Assembly (NCBI GenBank): GCA_017642695.1 | Contig: JAEPQD010000001.1 | Span: forward strand, 796,665-860,664 | Direction: 5' to 3' | Origin: Parvibaculum sp. | Lineage (GTDB): Bacteria; Pseudomonadota; Alphaproteobacteria; Parvibaculales; Parvibaculaceae | Length of the DNA stretch: 64,000 nt | Part shown: piece by piece, positions 56,478 through 64,000 of the stretch | Layout of the letters: the number at the start of each line of letters is the position of its first letter | Numbering within the stretch: the stretch's first letter is position 1 | Made by a program: the position numbers and the translations under genes | The notes under the pieces: generated by a model | Seen by the model: the letters and a program-made list of their open reading frames with translations, nothing else | What the model was told of the DNA's origin: nothing | The model's database searches: none

Positions 56478-57914
56478 GTGAACAAGGCGCGGGGACCGTT
56501 CGACTTCAATTTTCTCGTCAGTCTCTTTCTGGCCCTCGCCGTCTGGGTGGGCCTCAGAAACGACGTGGTCTGGGAGAGTTTTATCGGCGAAGCCGACCGC
56601 GAGGCGATCCAGATCGCCTTCGCCATGCGGGTCAACCGGACGCTCGAAGGCACAGGCCCCATCCTCTTCCTGAACCTCGACGATTCCGTCTGGCACGGCG
56701 AAAAAAGCGACAGCCCGCCCCTCGCCTACGCGCCGCGCCCCGTTATCTACAAACTTCTCCGCGACTCCTTCGGAACTCCCGGCTTTCCGCGCCCCAGCGT
56801 CGTCATCGCCGACTTCGATCTCTTCTGGCGCACCCCCGACGAGGAAGCGGAAAGCAGGATCGATGCGCTTCTCGAGGAATGGGGCAGGGACCCCGAAGCG
56901 CCGCTCCTGGTGCTCCAGCGCGAAGTGGTCGACGGCGATGGCACGAAAGCCTATCCCGCCGCCATCCGGCCTTCGCTGCGCGACCGTTTCATAGACGAGG
57001 CGCCCGAAGGAAACATCGTCTGGGCAAGCGCCCTGTTCACCGGCGACGAGGTGATCGGTGCCCGCTATTTCGAACATTTCCTTTGCCTGAAGACCGACAA
57101 TGGACCGGCTGTCGTCGCCAGCACCGCACTTTACGCGGTGGCCGGCCGCCGCTCCGCCACCGCCCGCGACGCGGTCGCGCAGGTCGACGCGGCAATGGAG
57201 GAACCGCTTCGCTACTGCGCCGGCGAGGGGTCGGGAAGCTACGATCTCGAAGTTAGCGGCCGTGATGCGCTTTTCTTCAGCGGCCAGCGAAGCCTGATCA
57301 ATTATAGCGCCCGGCCTCAGAGCGATTTCGACTTCACGACCCCCGGACTCATTGCGGCGGACATGTTTGTGATCCCTGCAGCCGCGGTCAGCGGCGAAAT
57401 GGTCGGCGGACTTGCCGCAAATAGTGGCATCGTGATTATCGGATCGGCATCTCTTACCGCCCGCGATCGTCACATAACGCCTTACGGGCCGATGGGCGGT
57501 AGTCTGATCATTGCCAATACGGTGCGGGGTCTTGAGGTTGGAGGCCAGGTTCATCGCCTCCACTGGGCAATCGAGGCGCTCCTATTGTCCGTATTCGTCT
57601 CATTGATCGTCCTGGCCTTCTGGTATTGCCGTCTCGCCCGTGAAATCGTCGATATTGAGCCGGCCTCGCAAGTGCCCTGGTATGTCGAGGCCTACCAGAT
57701 CCCCTTCGCACTGCTCACCAATCCCGTTATCGTTAAGATACTGATCGGTGTTTCTGTTTTTTGGCTCGGTGCGCTGGCAACTTACTATATGCTGGACTAC
57801 GGGCTGTGGATCGGGTTTGCGGCGCCCGCCTATGCAGCGGCGCTTAACGAAGCGCGCGAAGATTTTGAAGAACTGATGGAGAATCTCCGTGAAAAGAAAG
57901 CTCGTGCCAAATAG
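56478..57914 (+). CDS. CHASE2-domain membrane sensor protein without an output domain
   Basis: This protein of about 478 residues has an N-terminal transmembrane helix (FLVSLFLALAVWVGL) followed by a large periplasmic CHASE2-type sensor domain (ILFLNLDDSVWHG, VVIADFDLFW, near the end HITPYGPMGGSLIIANTV). Three closely spaced transmembrane segments come next, then a short coiled, charged C terminus. CHASE2 proteins usually end in adenylate/diguanylate cyclase or kinase domains; here none follows. I chose GTG at 56478; GTG at 56400, 56466 and 56469 are alternatives. It overlaps the next gene by 26 bp. Confidence 0.75.
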   Translation: MNKARGPFDFNFLVSLFLALAVWVGLRNDVVWESFIGEADREAIQIAFAMRVNRTLEGTGPILFLNLDDSVWHGEKSDSPPLAYAPRPVIYKLLRDSFGTPGFPRPSVVIADFDLFWRTPDEEAESRIDALLEEWGRDPEAPLLVLQREVVDGDGTKAYPAAIRPSLRDRFIDEAPEGNIVWASALFTGDEVIGARYFEHFLCLKTDNGPAVVASTALYAVAGRRSATARDAVAQVDAAMEEPLRYCAGEGSGSYDLEVSGRDALFFSGQRSLINYSARPQSDFDFTTPGLIAADMFVIPAAAVSGEMVGGLAANSGIVIIGSASLTARDRHITPYGPMGGSLIIANTVRGLEVGGQVHRLHWAIEALLLSVFVSLIVLAFWYCRLAREIVDIEPASQVPWYVEAYQIPFALLTNPVIVKILIGVSVFWLGALATYYMLDYGLWIGFAAPAYAAALNEAREDFEELMENLREKKARAK

Positions 57915-58800
57915 GTGGATGCTCGCTCTCGGGGCGATCGTTCTTGCCGCGCCGGTCGGAAGCAGCGGAGCTGCCGCCGCGATTGCACCCTGTTCTTCTG
58001 CCACCGTTGCCTTCGTGAAAAGCATCAAGGGCGACGGCAGCAATGTCATACTGGCGCGGGGCGGCGAAGAAGCGCAGCTCACGGCCTTCGCCCCGCTCTG
58101 CAAGGGCGATGTGCTGAAACTCAAGACGTCGAACGAAGCGGTCGTGCTCGGCATTGCCGGCAGCACGGCCCCGGCGGAAGTCGTCGGCCCCGTTGCGTAC
58201 AACGTCGGACCGGCAAGTTCTGGTGGCGAAGCGCTGACGGAAGTCCTTGAGGATCGTCTCCTGCCGCTCGGCGAACGCACCATCGGACAGGGATTGGCCC
58301 GCTCGGCCGATCCGTTCGAATTCGGGCTTCTTGATCTGGAGACCGAGTCCGCGCAGATCGGCTCGGGCAACCGCCCGCTCTGGATCGGCTGGGCCGGTGG
58401 ACAGCCGCCCTTCGACGTGACAGTGACCGGTCCTTCCGGACAGGCTTTCGCAATGCAGGCGCTCGAAACAAATGACTACCTGTTTCCGGCATCCGACATT
58501 GAGCCGGGCTACTACTCGGTTTCCGTTTCGGATGCGAACGGCCGTACACGGAAAACCGGTTTTGAAGCCGTGACCGATGTACCGGAAGTAACGACGGTCG
58601 CGATCCCTGCATGGATGGGTGCGGATTCGGGCGCGATGCTCAAGGCGTTCTGCGTCGCGGCGGAAGACCCCTACATCTGGTCCTTCGAGGCGGCGCAGCA
58701 GCTGGCAGCCGCGCCCGACACCGGTCTCGATCGGGAAACAGCGCTGGCGCTGATCGCTTCGGGCGATACCGCTGCTCTCTGCCCCGGCGGAAACGGCTGA
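57889..58800 (+). CDS. Exported protein of unknown function paired with the CHASE2 protein
   Basis: This 303-residue protein has a clear Sec signal (MKRKLVPNRWMLALGAIVLA, cleavage near residue 30) and cysteines near residues 35, 71, 254 and 298 of the precursor that may form disulfides. The middle (RPLWIGWAGGQPPFDVTVTG to GYYSVSVSDANGRT) looks like an immunoglobulin-like beta sandwich. The first part (VAFVKSIKGDGSNVILARGG) vaguely recalls FecR-type surface domains. I do not recognise a named family. GTG at 57889 overlaps the CHASE2 gene by 26 bp, implying coupled function. It converges on the CHAT gene with only 4 bp between stops. Confidence 0.7.
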   Translation: MKRKLVPNRWMLALGAIVLAAPVGSSGAAAAIAPCSSATVAFVKSIKGDGSNVILARGGEEAQLTAFAPLCKGDVLKLKTSNEAVVLGIAGSTAPAEVVGPVAYNVGPASSGGEALTEVLEDRLLPLGERTIGQGLARSADPFEFGLLDLETESAQIGSGNRPLWIGWAGGQPPFDVTVTGPSGQAFAMQALETNDYLFPASDIEPGYYSVSVSDANGRTRKTGFEAVTDVPEVTTVAIPAWMGADSGAMLKAFCVAAEDPYIWSFEAAQQLAAAPDTGLDRETALALIASGDTAALCPGGNG

Positions 58801-58804
58801 CGCG

Positions 58805-61800
58805 TTATTCGGCCGATGTGAGCTTGCCGGTGGCACGAATAAGCGGCCGGCTTGCGTCGCCGATGACGACGTAAGGACCCCAGAAATAGGGGTGACTGAA
58901 TTTCTGTTCGGCAATCAGCGACATCTGAGCGGTACGGAGCGCGTTGTCGACCGCCAGTCCGCTGGAACTTGCAAAGAAGCGCCTGACGACGAGGTCTGCC
59001 GCCGCGTCGTCGGCGACCCAATGGGTCGCCATCACCGACCGGGCGCCCGCATAGATGAAGCTGCGAACCAGACCGTCGAGCTGCGCGCCGTCGAAGACCG
59101 CTGCGATACCCTGGGCGCCTTCCGCTTCGCGCGCAGTGTCGCAGGCGGCAAGCAGTACCAGTTCGGCATCGAGTTTCAGATCGAGAATTTCCGATGCACT
59201 GAGAAAGCCATCGCCGCCATCCTTCGCCAGCGAGGTCAGGAGTGAAGGCTCGGTAATGCAGAACCCATCGCCGAAGAACCCATGCGTCACGAAAACAAGC
59301 ACCTGCTGATCGGACAGGTCGCCGCCGGAAAGCGTGCCCGCGTCCGTGAATTTTTCACCCGTGACATCCGTGCGAATGAAACGGGAAGCGACATCGCCGG
59401 CAAGGGGTGTCAGTGGACGCGTCAGGGCGTCTTCGGAAAGAAAGAGCGTTCCGCAACGGTCCGGACGGCCCTCCGCGACCATGCGCGCCGTAAAGTCTTC
59501 TGTCCATGCAGGGGTCGTCTTGGGCGGGACGGGCGGTCCGAAGACGGTAACGGTGCCGGACGACTTCGCTGGACCCGCCTGTCTCGCGGCGACGAAACTG
59601 GCGGCGCTCGGCGCGCTCGCGAAGTTGAACTCCGTCGCGAGAAACGCGACATCGGTGTAGTCGCGCGTTCGCTGCGGCGCTCGTATGTCCGCAGGCAGCC
59701 TGGAAACGAGAATGGCGGGCGGAATCGAGCCGATCACGCCGCGCGGCGCGAAGACGATCGTATCGATTCCCTTGGCGATGAGTTCCTCATGAACTGGCCC
59801 GAAGATGCCCTCGAAGAGTTCGTGCGCCTGTTCGATCCCGTACGGCGGAACGCCCGCCGCCCGGCTTCGCAAGGTGACACGAAGCCGCCGGACAAGCGCT
59901 TCGGCAGTTTCGCGGGTGAGCCCGGTCTTGAAGACACGGGTTTCGCCGCCGAAGATTGCATAGCCCAGTCCGCCGGAGCGAGTGGCAGTGAATGCGATCA
60001 GCGCTTCGTTCGGTGCAAGGGTCGTCTCGATGTCTTCCGTCGCGACACCACGATTGACGAGCTGCATGTATTCGGGTTCTGCGCGGCGGGCCTTTGCTTC
60101 AGCGTCGAGAACGGCCGCCTCCGCGGCCTTCGCCTCCGCCTCAAGTGCCGCGAGCCGTTCCGGGTCGTCGACGCCTGCTTCGGCCTGCAGCGCCTGCAAG
60201 GCATCGCCAAGTTTGCGTTCGGCGTCCTGCAGCGCCCGTATCTCTACTGATGCGGTATCCGAGCCGATACGCGCTGAGGCAAGAGCCATCGCCGCTGCTG
60301 CACGTGGTTCGACGACAGCCTCGAATGCCTGGATGTAGCGCTCCTTGAGTTGTGCAGCGGTGCCTTCGTTCCTGTTGATGGCTTCGACGAGAAGCACCAG
60401 ATACTCGCCTGCATTATCGGGGGAGACGCCGAAGGAGCCTTCGACCCCGAGATAGAGTTCGAAAGCCTCGTGATAGTCGGCAAGCGCGCCTGTCTCGTCT
60501 CCCGTCGCCATACGTGCGCGCCCCAGGCTCGTCAGGAAGCGAGCCGTGAGAAGAGACCGCGGTTCCTGCTTCCGCCATTTTGCGAGCACCATCTGCAACC
60601 GATCAATCGCTGCTCCGGCGCGGCCCGCGTCGAGATCGTCGAGGGCGCGCTTTTCCTCCACCAGCGTCTCAAGCCAGAGGACCGATCCGGCCGGCGCAGA
60701 CAGGATGAGAGCTGAAGCCTCATCCAGCGAATCCGCCGCTTCGGGCCGCTTCAAGAATGAAAGGGCAACCGCTTGCACGTAAGCCCTGTGCGCCTTGAGC
60801 ACGATGGCGCGCACCTCAGGCCGTAATTCGGTGTTTGAATAGAGGGGAGGTGCGCTCTTGCTGTCGCGTTGATTCACGTAACCCGCTTCGCGTGCGGTGA
60901 TCACACTGAGGTCGTTCGTGCCGCCATGCGTCAGCACGGCCGCGCCGTCTGCGAGATCGATGGCAAAGTCTCGGCGTGTCTCGGCGAGGGCGGCAGCATA
61001 GTCTCCCTTGTTGAGATAATGAACGGCGCGGTAGTTGACGATCTTGTCCTGAATCCATGCCGTCGTCTGCGACCCGAGCGAACTCGATGTATCGTCCAAC
61101 AGCCGCTCGGCTTCCGCGAACCGGCCCTGATTGCTGAGATTGAGTGCCAGGTCGAGCGCGATATCCGCACGCCGGGCCGCATCGCCGCCGAACAGTCCAT
61201 CCTGAATGGCAACCGCCTGTGCATAGTCGGCGGCCGCCAGCGCGAACTCATATGAGATGTTTCGCTGATGCCCTCGCCGCCGCAAAAGTTCCTGGTCCTG
61301 CATCGCCTGCACACCCGGCAGCAACGCGAGTTCCTCCTCGGACAGGGCCTGCGGTGGCTCGGCACCGGTCAGAACGGCGCCCGCCCGCTGCATCGCGGGC
61401 AGGGCGCCCGGCAATCCGCGCGCGCGGACGTTGTTTTCTGCGCCGCCCATCTCTATGGCGACGTCCTGAAACAGATCGCTCGACTGTGCGCCAGGACAAC
61501 GCATGAGGGTGCCCTGCTCGGAGCCGAACTCGTTCTCAGGGATACAACCTTGCAGCAGGCTGCGCTCGAGTCCCGCTGCTTCCACGGGCTGGACCCGCAC
61601 TATCGCGGCAGCCCTTCGCCACTTGCCGCAGAAGAGTTCGTATTGCGCGCCCTCCCCTTCGGCGATCTCGATATCGTCACGCCGTACCGCCCGGCAGGTT
61701 TCCGCATCGGCGCTGGCGCCCAGGTCGAGCGACGCCGGAAACCTTTCGACCGGCACGCTCACGCAACCTTCAACCAGCGGAATGAGAAGCGCGAGAGCAA

Positions 61801-61819
61801 TGAGTTTCCAGGTTTTCAT
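58805..61819 (-). CDS. CHAT-domain caspase-like protease, predicted lipoprotein
   Basis: This 1004-residue protein starts with a lipoprotein signal (lipobox LVEGC, Cys about residue 19, then Val, so outer-membrane sorting is likely). Helical TPR-like repeats follow (about 150-520), then a coiled-coil segment rich in Ala/Glu (about 535-600). The C-terminal CHAT domain has the catalytic His846 (FVTHGFF) and Cys893 (LLAACDTA), followed by HWVADDAAADLVVRRFF. CHAT proteases are clan CD cysteine peptidases, usually cytosolic. ATG at 61819 overlaps the stop of the upstream repetitive exoprotein gene by 4 bp (ATGA). Confidence 0.88.
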   Translation of the reverse strand: MKTWKLIALALLIPLVEGCVSVPVERFPASLDLGASADAETCRAVRRDDIEIAEGEGAQYELFCGKWRRAAAIVRVQPVEAAGLERSLLQGCIPENEFGSEQGTLMRCPGAQSSDLFQDVAIEMGGAENNVRARGLPGALPAMQRAGAVLTGAEPPQALSEEELALLPGVQAMQDQELLRRRGHQRNISYEFALAAADYAQAVAIQDGLFGGDAARRADIALDLALNLSNQGRFAEAERLLDDTSSSLGSQTTAWIQDKIVNYRAVHYLNKGDYAAALAETRRDFAIDLADGAAVLTHGGTNDLSVITAREAGYVNQRDSKSAPPLYSNTELRPEVRAIVLKAHRAYVQAVALSFLKRPEAADSLDEASALILSAPAGSVLWLETLVEEKRALDDLDAGRAGAAIDRLQMVLAKWRKQEPRSLLTARFLTSLGRARMATGDETGALADYHEAFELYLGVEGSFGVSPDNAGEYLVLLVEAINRNEGTAAQLKERYIQAFEAVVEPRAAAAMALASARIGSDTASVEIRALQDAERKLGDALQALQAEAGVDDPERLAALEAEAKAAEAAVLDAEAKARRAEPEYMQLVNRGVATEDIETTLAPNEALIAFTATRSGGLGYAIFGGETRVFKTGLTRETAEALVRRLRVTLRSRAAGVPPYGIEQAHELFEGIFGPVHEELIAKGIDTIVFAPRGVIGSIPPAILVSRLPADIRAPQRTRDYTDVAFLATEFNFASAPSAASFVAARQAGPAKSSGTVTVFGPPVPPKTTPAWTEDFTARMVAEGRPDRCGTLFLSEDALTRPLTPLAGDVASRFIRTDVTGEKFTDAGTLSGGDLSDQQVLVFVTHGFFGDGFCITEPSLLTSLAKDGGDGFLSASEILDLKLDAELVLLAACDTAREAEGAQGIAAVFDGAQLDGLVRSFIYAGARSVMATHWVADDAAADLVVRRFFASSSGLAVDNALRTAQMSLIAEQKFSHPYFWGPYVVIGDASRPLIRATGKLTSAE

Positions 61820-64000
61820 CTGACCCCGGCTCCCCAAAGGCTTTCATTTCCGGTAGCGGCGACGCCGCCGAGATCGCCTTCGCCGTCCTGGTCGTCTTCG
61901 TCGTCGAAGCTCAGATCAGGGCCTGCGACGTAAGGATTGGGATCGCTGCCTGCAACACCCGCCGTCGGCTCCGCTTCGCGTAGCAACGCATTCGAACAGC
62001 TAACCGAATCTCCGATAATGCAGAGATTGAACCGGTAGTCCGCCGACTTCTCGAGCGGCTCTTCCACCACGTTGCCACTTGCATCCGTTGTCCCCGGAAA
62101 CAGGATGCGTGGTTCAAGGCCTGCCGAATAGCTGGTCACCCGGGTGCCGTCTTCGCGGATCACGACCCCGAAAAGAACGACCCTCTCCGGCCCGTCGCCC
62201 GAGGGATTGACCACGCCTTCGTCGACAGCGGCCACCTTGAAGACGACGCCGCGGCCATCGACGCCGCTGCCTGTATTGAGCTGGACGATATCGCCGGGTG
62301 CGTAGAGTTTCAGATCGTCCGCCGCAATGAAGATGTGATTGCGGGAGGCCTTGAACGCCGCTGGGTTCAATTTGCCAAGCGAAGCGAGCGAGGGGTCGTC
62401 GGCTTGATAGAATGCCTGGAACGTCTGCGGACCAATGATGATGTCCTGCGACGAATTTAGGGTAACAGCGCCGAGCCGCCCGGTTGTTGTATCCTGCCCG
62501 AGTTCTCCGGGTACAACGATCAGTCCCGGACGTCTGTCGTCGCCCCCATCGACATAGCCGATCGTGAGCGCATCGAGGCCTTGCACAGATCCGGCAGCGA
62601 TAATCTGCGAACTGTTGTTAGCGCCGATCGAAAGATCGCCAAGCGTGGCACCGGTGAAGTCGACATCGAGCAGGAGAGCGTCGTTTGCTTCCGCGTCGAT
62701 CCTGAGCTTACCAGTCGATATGCGGGAGAGCTCATCCGCGTCGATGGTGAGCCCGGCAGGGTTACGAAGTATGACCGAGCCGGTGCTTCCGTCGCCGCCG
62801 AGAACCACAGTCGTTCCGCTGTCGAGCGAGGTGAGGCGCACTTCGTCGCCTGCGCTTATCGAACCCGAAAGATCGAGATCGAGCGCCATGATGCTGACAT
62901 TGGTGAGCGACGATATCTTGTTGATGACGGCGTCGCCCTGACCCGCTTCGAGCAATAGCAGCCCGCCATTGGCAGTGACGGAGCCCTGCACATCGACATT
63001 TCCTGTCAATGCTTGCAGCGACGCCTGCCCCATCGCGATGATATCGCCGAGCACATCCACACTGCCCCCGACGACCGTGGTGTCGCCGTCGCTCTCGGCG
63101 TCGTTCACAGTTGCCAAGCCGAGTTTCGCCTCGACGAGGATGTCGCCGCCTTCGGAGGTCGTCTTGCCGCCGAGCGTCGCGTCACCGGTGAGCGCACGGA
63201 AGGTCGCATCGCCACCGGCCGTCGCGTCTCCGGTGACTTCCAGGCTGGCGGCCGTCACTTCAATGGTCGTTGCGGCGTCGAGCGCCGCAAGGTTCGCTTC
63301 GTCGCCCGCCTCGATCTCGATGGCGCCTGTCGTGGCGGTGATCGTGTCGGAAGCGGTGATGTCGCCCGCTGCCTCAAGATAGACGCTTGCCGCTTCGACC
63401 GTTCCCTGCAGGACGATGTCGAATGCTTCGGCGATCATGCTGAGGGCGCCATCGGCCACGGTGTTCCCGGTCACCTCAATGTCGTCAGCCGTTATGTCGA
63501 GCGTCGTATCGGCGTCGAGCCCGGCGGCGGTCGCCTTGCCGGATGCGGCGTCGAGCAGGATCGAGCCGGTAGAGGTCAGGTCGCCGTTGAGGGTCAGGTC
63601 GCCGGTGGTCGCCGTGATCGTGGCGCTGTCGGTCGCATTGACCGGACCGGTCAGCTCGACACTGGCACCCTCGATGTCGAGGTCCGTGCCGGAGATATCG
63701 CCCGCCGAAGCGGTCATCGTCACGGCGCCGCCTCCGACAGCCGTCCCATTGAGATCGATGTCCTCGGCTGTGACCCCGAGCGTCGTGTCGGCGTCGAGCC
63801 CGGCGGCGGTCGCCTTGCCGGACGCGGCGTCGAGCAGGATCGAGCCGGTCGAGGTCAGGTCGTCATGGAGGGTCAGGTCGCCGGTGGTCGCCGTGATCGT
63901 GGCGCTGTCGGTAGCCGCGACGGGACCGGTCAGCTCGACACTGGCACCCTCGATGTCGAGGTCCGTGCCGGAGATATCGCCCGCCGAAGCGGTCATCGTC
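61816..64000 (-). CDS. Repetitive filamentous-haemagglutinin-like exoprotein, C-terminal part (5' end outside window)
   Basis: Only the last 728 or so residues are visible; the gene continues past the right edge. The first part consists of beta-helix-forming repeats rich in Thr, Ala, Asp and Gly. A 93-residue unit (with ASAGDISGTDLDIEGASVEL) is nearly duplicated, then degenerates. The following non-repetitive region (about the last 280 residues) contains two Cys near NLCIIGDSVSCSN and ends in an acidic segment plus SLWGAGVR. The style is that of large two-partner-secretion (TpsA/FHA-like) exoproteins. The expected N-terminal TPS domain and TpsB transporter would lie beyond 64000. ATGA overlap couples it to the CHAT protease. 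Confidence 0.78.
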   Translation of the reverse strand, partial: TMTASAGDISGTDLDIEGASVELTGPVAATDSATITATTGDLTLHDDLTSTGSILLDAASGKATAAGLDADTTLGVTAEDIDLNGTAVGGGAVTMTASAGDISGTDLDIEGASVELTGPVNATDSATITATTGDLTLNGDLTSTGSILLDAASGKATAAGLDADTTLDITADDIEVTGNTVADGALSMIAEAFDIVLQGTVEAASVYLEAAGDITASDTITATTGAIEIEAGDEANLAALDAATTIEVTAASLEVTGDATAGGDATFRALTGDATLGGKTTSEGGDILVEAKLGLATVNDAESDGDTTVVGGSVDVLGDIIAMGQASLQALTGNVDVQGSVTANGGLLLLEAGQGDAVINKISSLTNVSIMALDLDLSGSISAGDEVRLTSLDSGTTVVLGGDGSTGSVILRNPAGLTIDADELSRISTGKLRIDAEANDALLLDVDFTGATLGDLSIGANNSSQIIAAGSVQGLDALTIGYVDGGDDRRPGLIVVPGELGQDTTTGRLGAVTLNSSQDIIIGPQTFQAFYQADDPSLASLGKLNPAAFKASRNHIFIAADDLKLYAPGDIVQLNTGSGVDGRGVVFKVAAVDEGVVNPSGDGPERVVLFGVVIREDGTRVTSYSAGLEPRILFPGTTDASGNVVEEPLEKSADYRFNLCIIGDSVSCSNALLREAEPTAGVAGSDPNPYVAGPDLSFDDEDDQDGEGDLGGVAATGNESLWGAGVR
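63499..64000. repeat. 279-bp tandem coding repeat in the exoprotein gene
   Basis: The stretch from 63499 is repeated from 63778 with a period of 279 bp (93 codons). About 220 bp are directly comparable before the window ends, with only scattered mismatches. It encodes the duplicated beta-helix unit and probably continues beyond 64000. Confidence 0.9.

Noticed and set aside
63499..64000. CRISPR-like periodicity
   Set aside because: The 279-bp units are in-frame coding repeats of an exoprotein, not short repeats with unique spacers.

Overview
The window is high-GC alphaproteobacterial chromosome. This is inferred from the alpha-type AddB-AddA pair, the order folC-accD-trpA-trpB-trpF-pyrF-(LapA-like)-ihfB-sppA-rpsA-cmk-aroA, the FYDLN zinc-ribbon protein and a CP4-like (class II) AroA. 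Its catabolic and acyl-CoA gene content resembles Parvibaculum-like Hyphomicrobiales, but species cannot be fixed by reading alone. GTG and especially TTG starts are common.

Layout. 1-17.8 kb is housekeeping. addB (5' end cut off), addA and trxA are on the + strand. A long - strand block then runs from aroA (17.0 kb) down to folC (5.5 kb), with many 4-bp ATGA/GTGA stop-start overlaps. A small + strand zinc-ribbon gene and tRNA-Ala(GGC) close this part. 18.1-26.4 kb is a compact + strand aromatic meta-cleavage operon: Rieske dioxygenase alpha and beta, cis-dihydrodiol dehydrogenase, extradiol dioxygenase, C-C hydrolase, hydratase, acylating acetaldehyde dehydrogenase, aldolase and an AraC regulator. 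No ferredoxin or ferredoxin reductase gene is present. It is followed by a 0.5-kb gene-free spacer and an acyl-CoA ligase.

28.8-40.3 kb is an assimilatory nitrate locus: mobA, nasT (ANTAR regulator), then an outer-membrane channel, nrtA, nrtB, an nrtD-like ATPase, nirB, nirD and nasA. Between nasT and the channel gene lies a textbook ANTAR antitermination leader. It has two hairpins with identical AATGGC hexaloops, and the second is mutually exclusive with a terminator stem followed by six T.

40.4-56.3 kb is accessory lipid and aromatic metabolism. A TetR gene and promoter precede a thiolase that sits between two internally deleted gene remnants, then an old-yellow-enzyme homologue. A - strand operon carries an SDR, a DCC protein, DUF2256 and an Fe-S photolyase/cryptochrome. 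A single-chain acyl-CoA carboxylase is divergent from an outer-membrane porin. A second TetR with tandem TGAGA-N4-TCTCA operators faces a FAD monooxygenase-SDR-membrane protein-exported FAH-family operon.

56.4-64 kb holds two converging pairs. CHASE2 membrane protein plus exported protein (+) meets a repetitive haemagglutinin-like exoprotein plus CHAT-protease lipoprotein (-). This looks like a cell-envelope secretion/proteolysis module and is the least understood part of the window.
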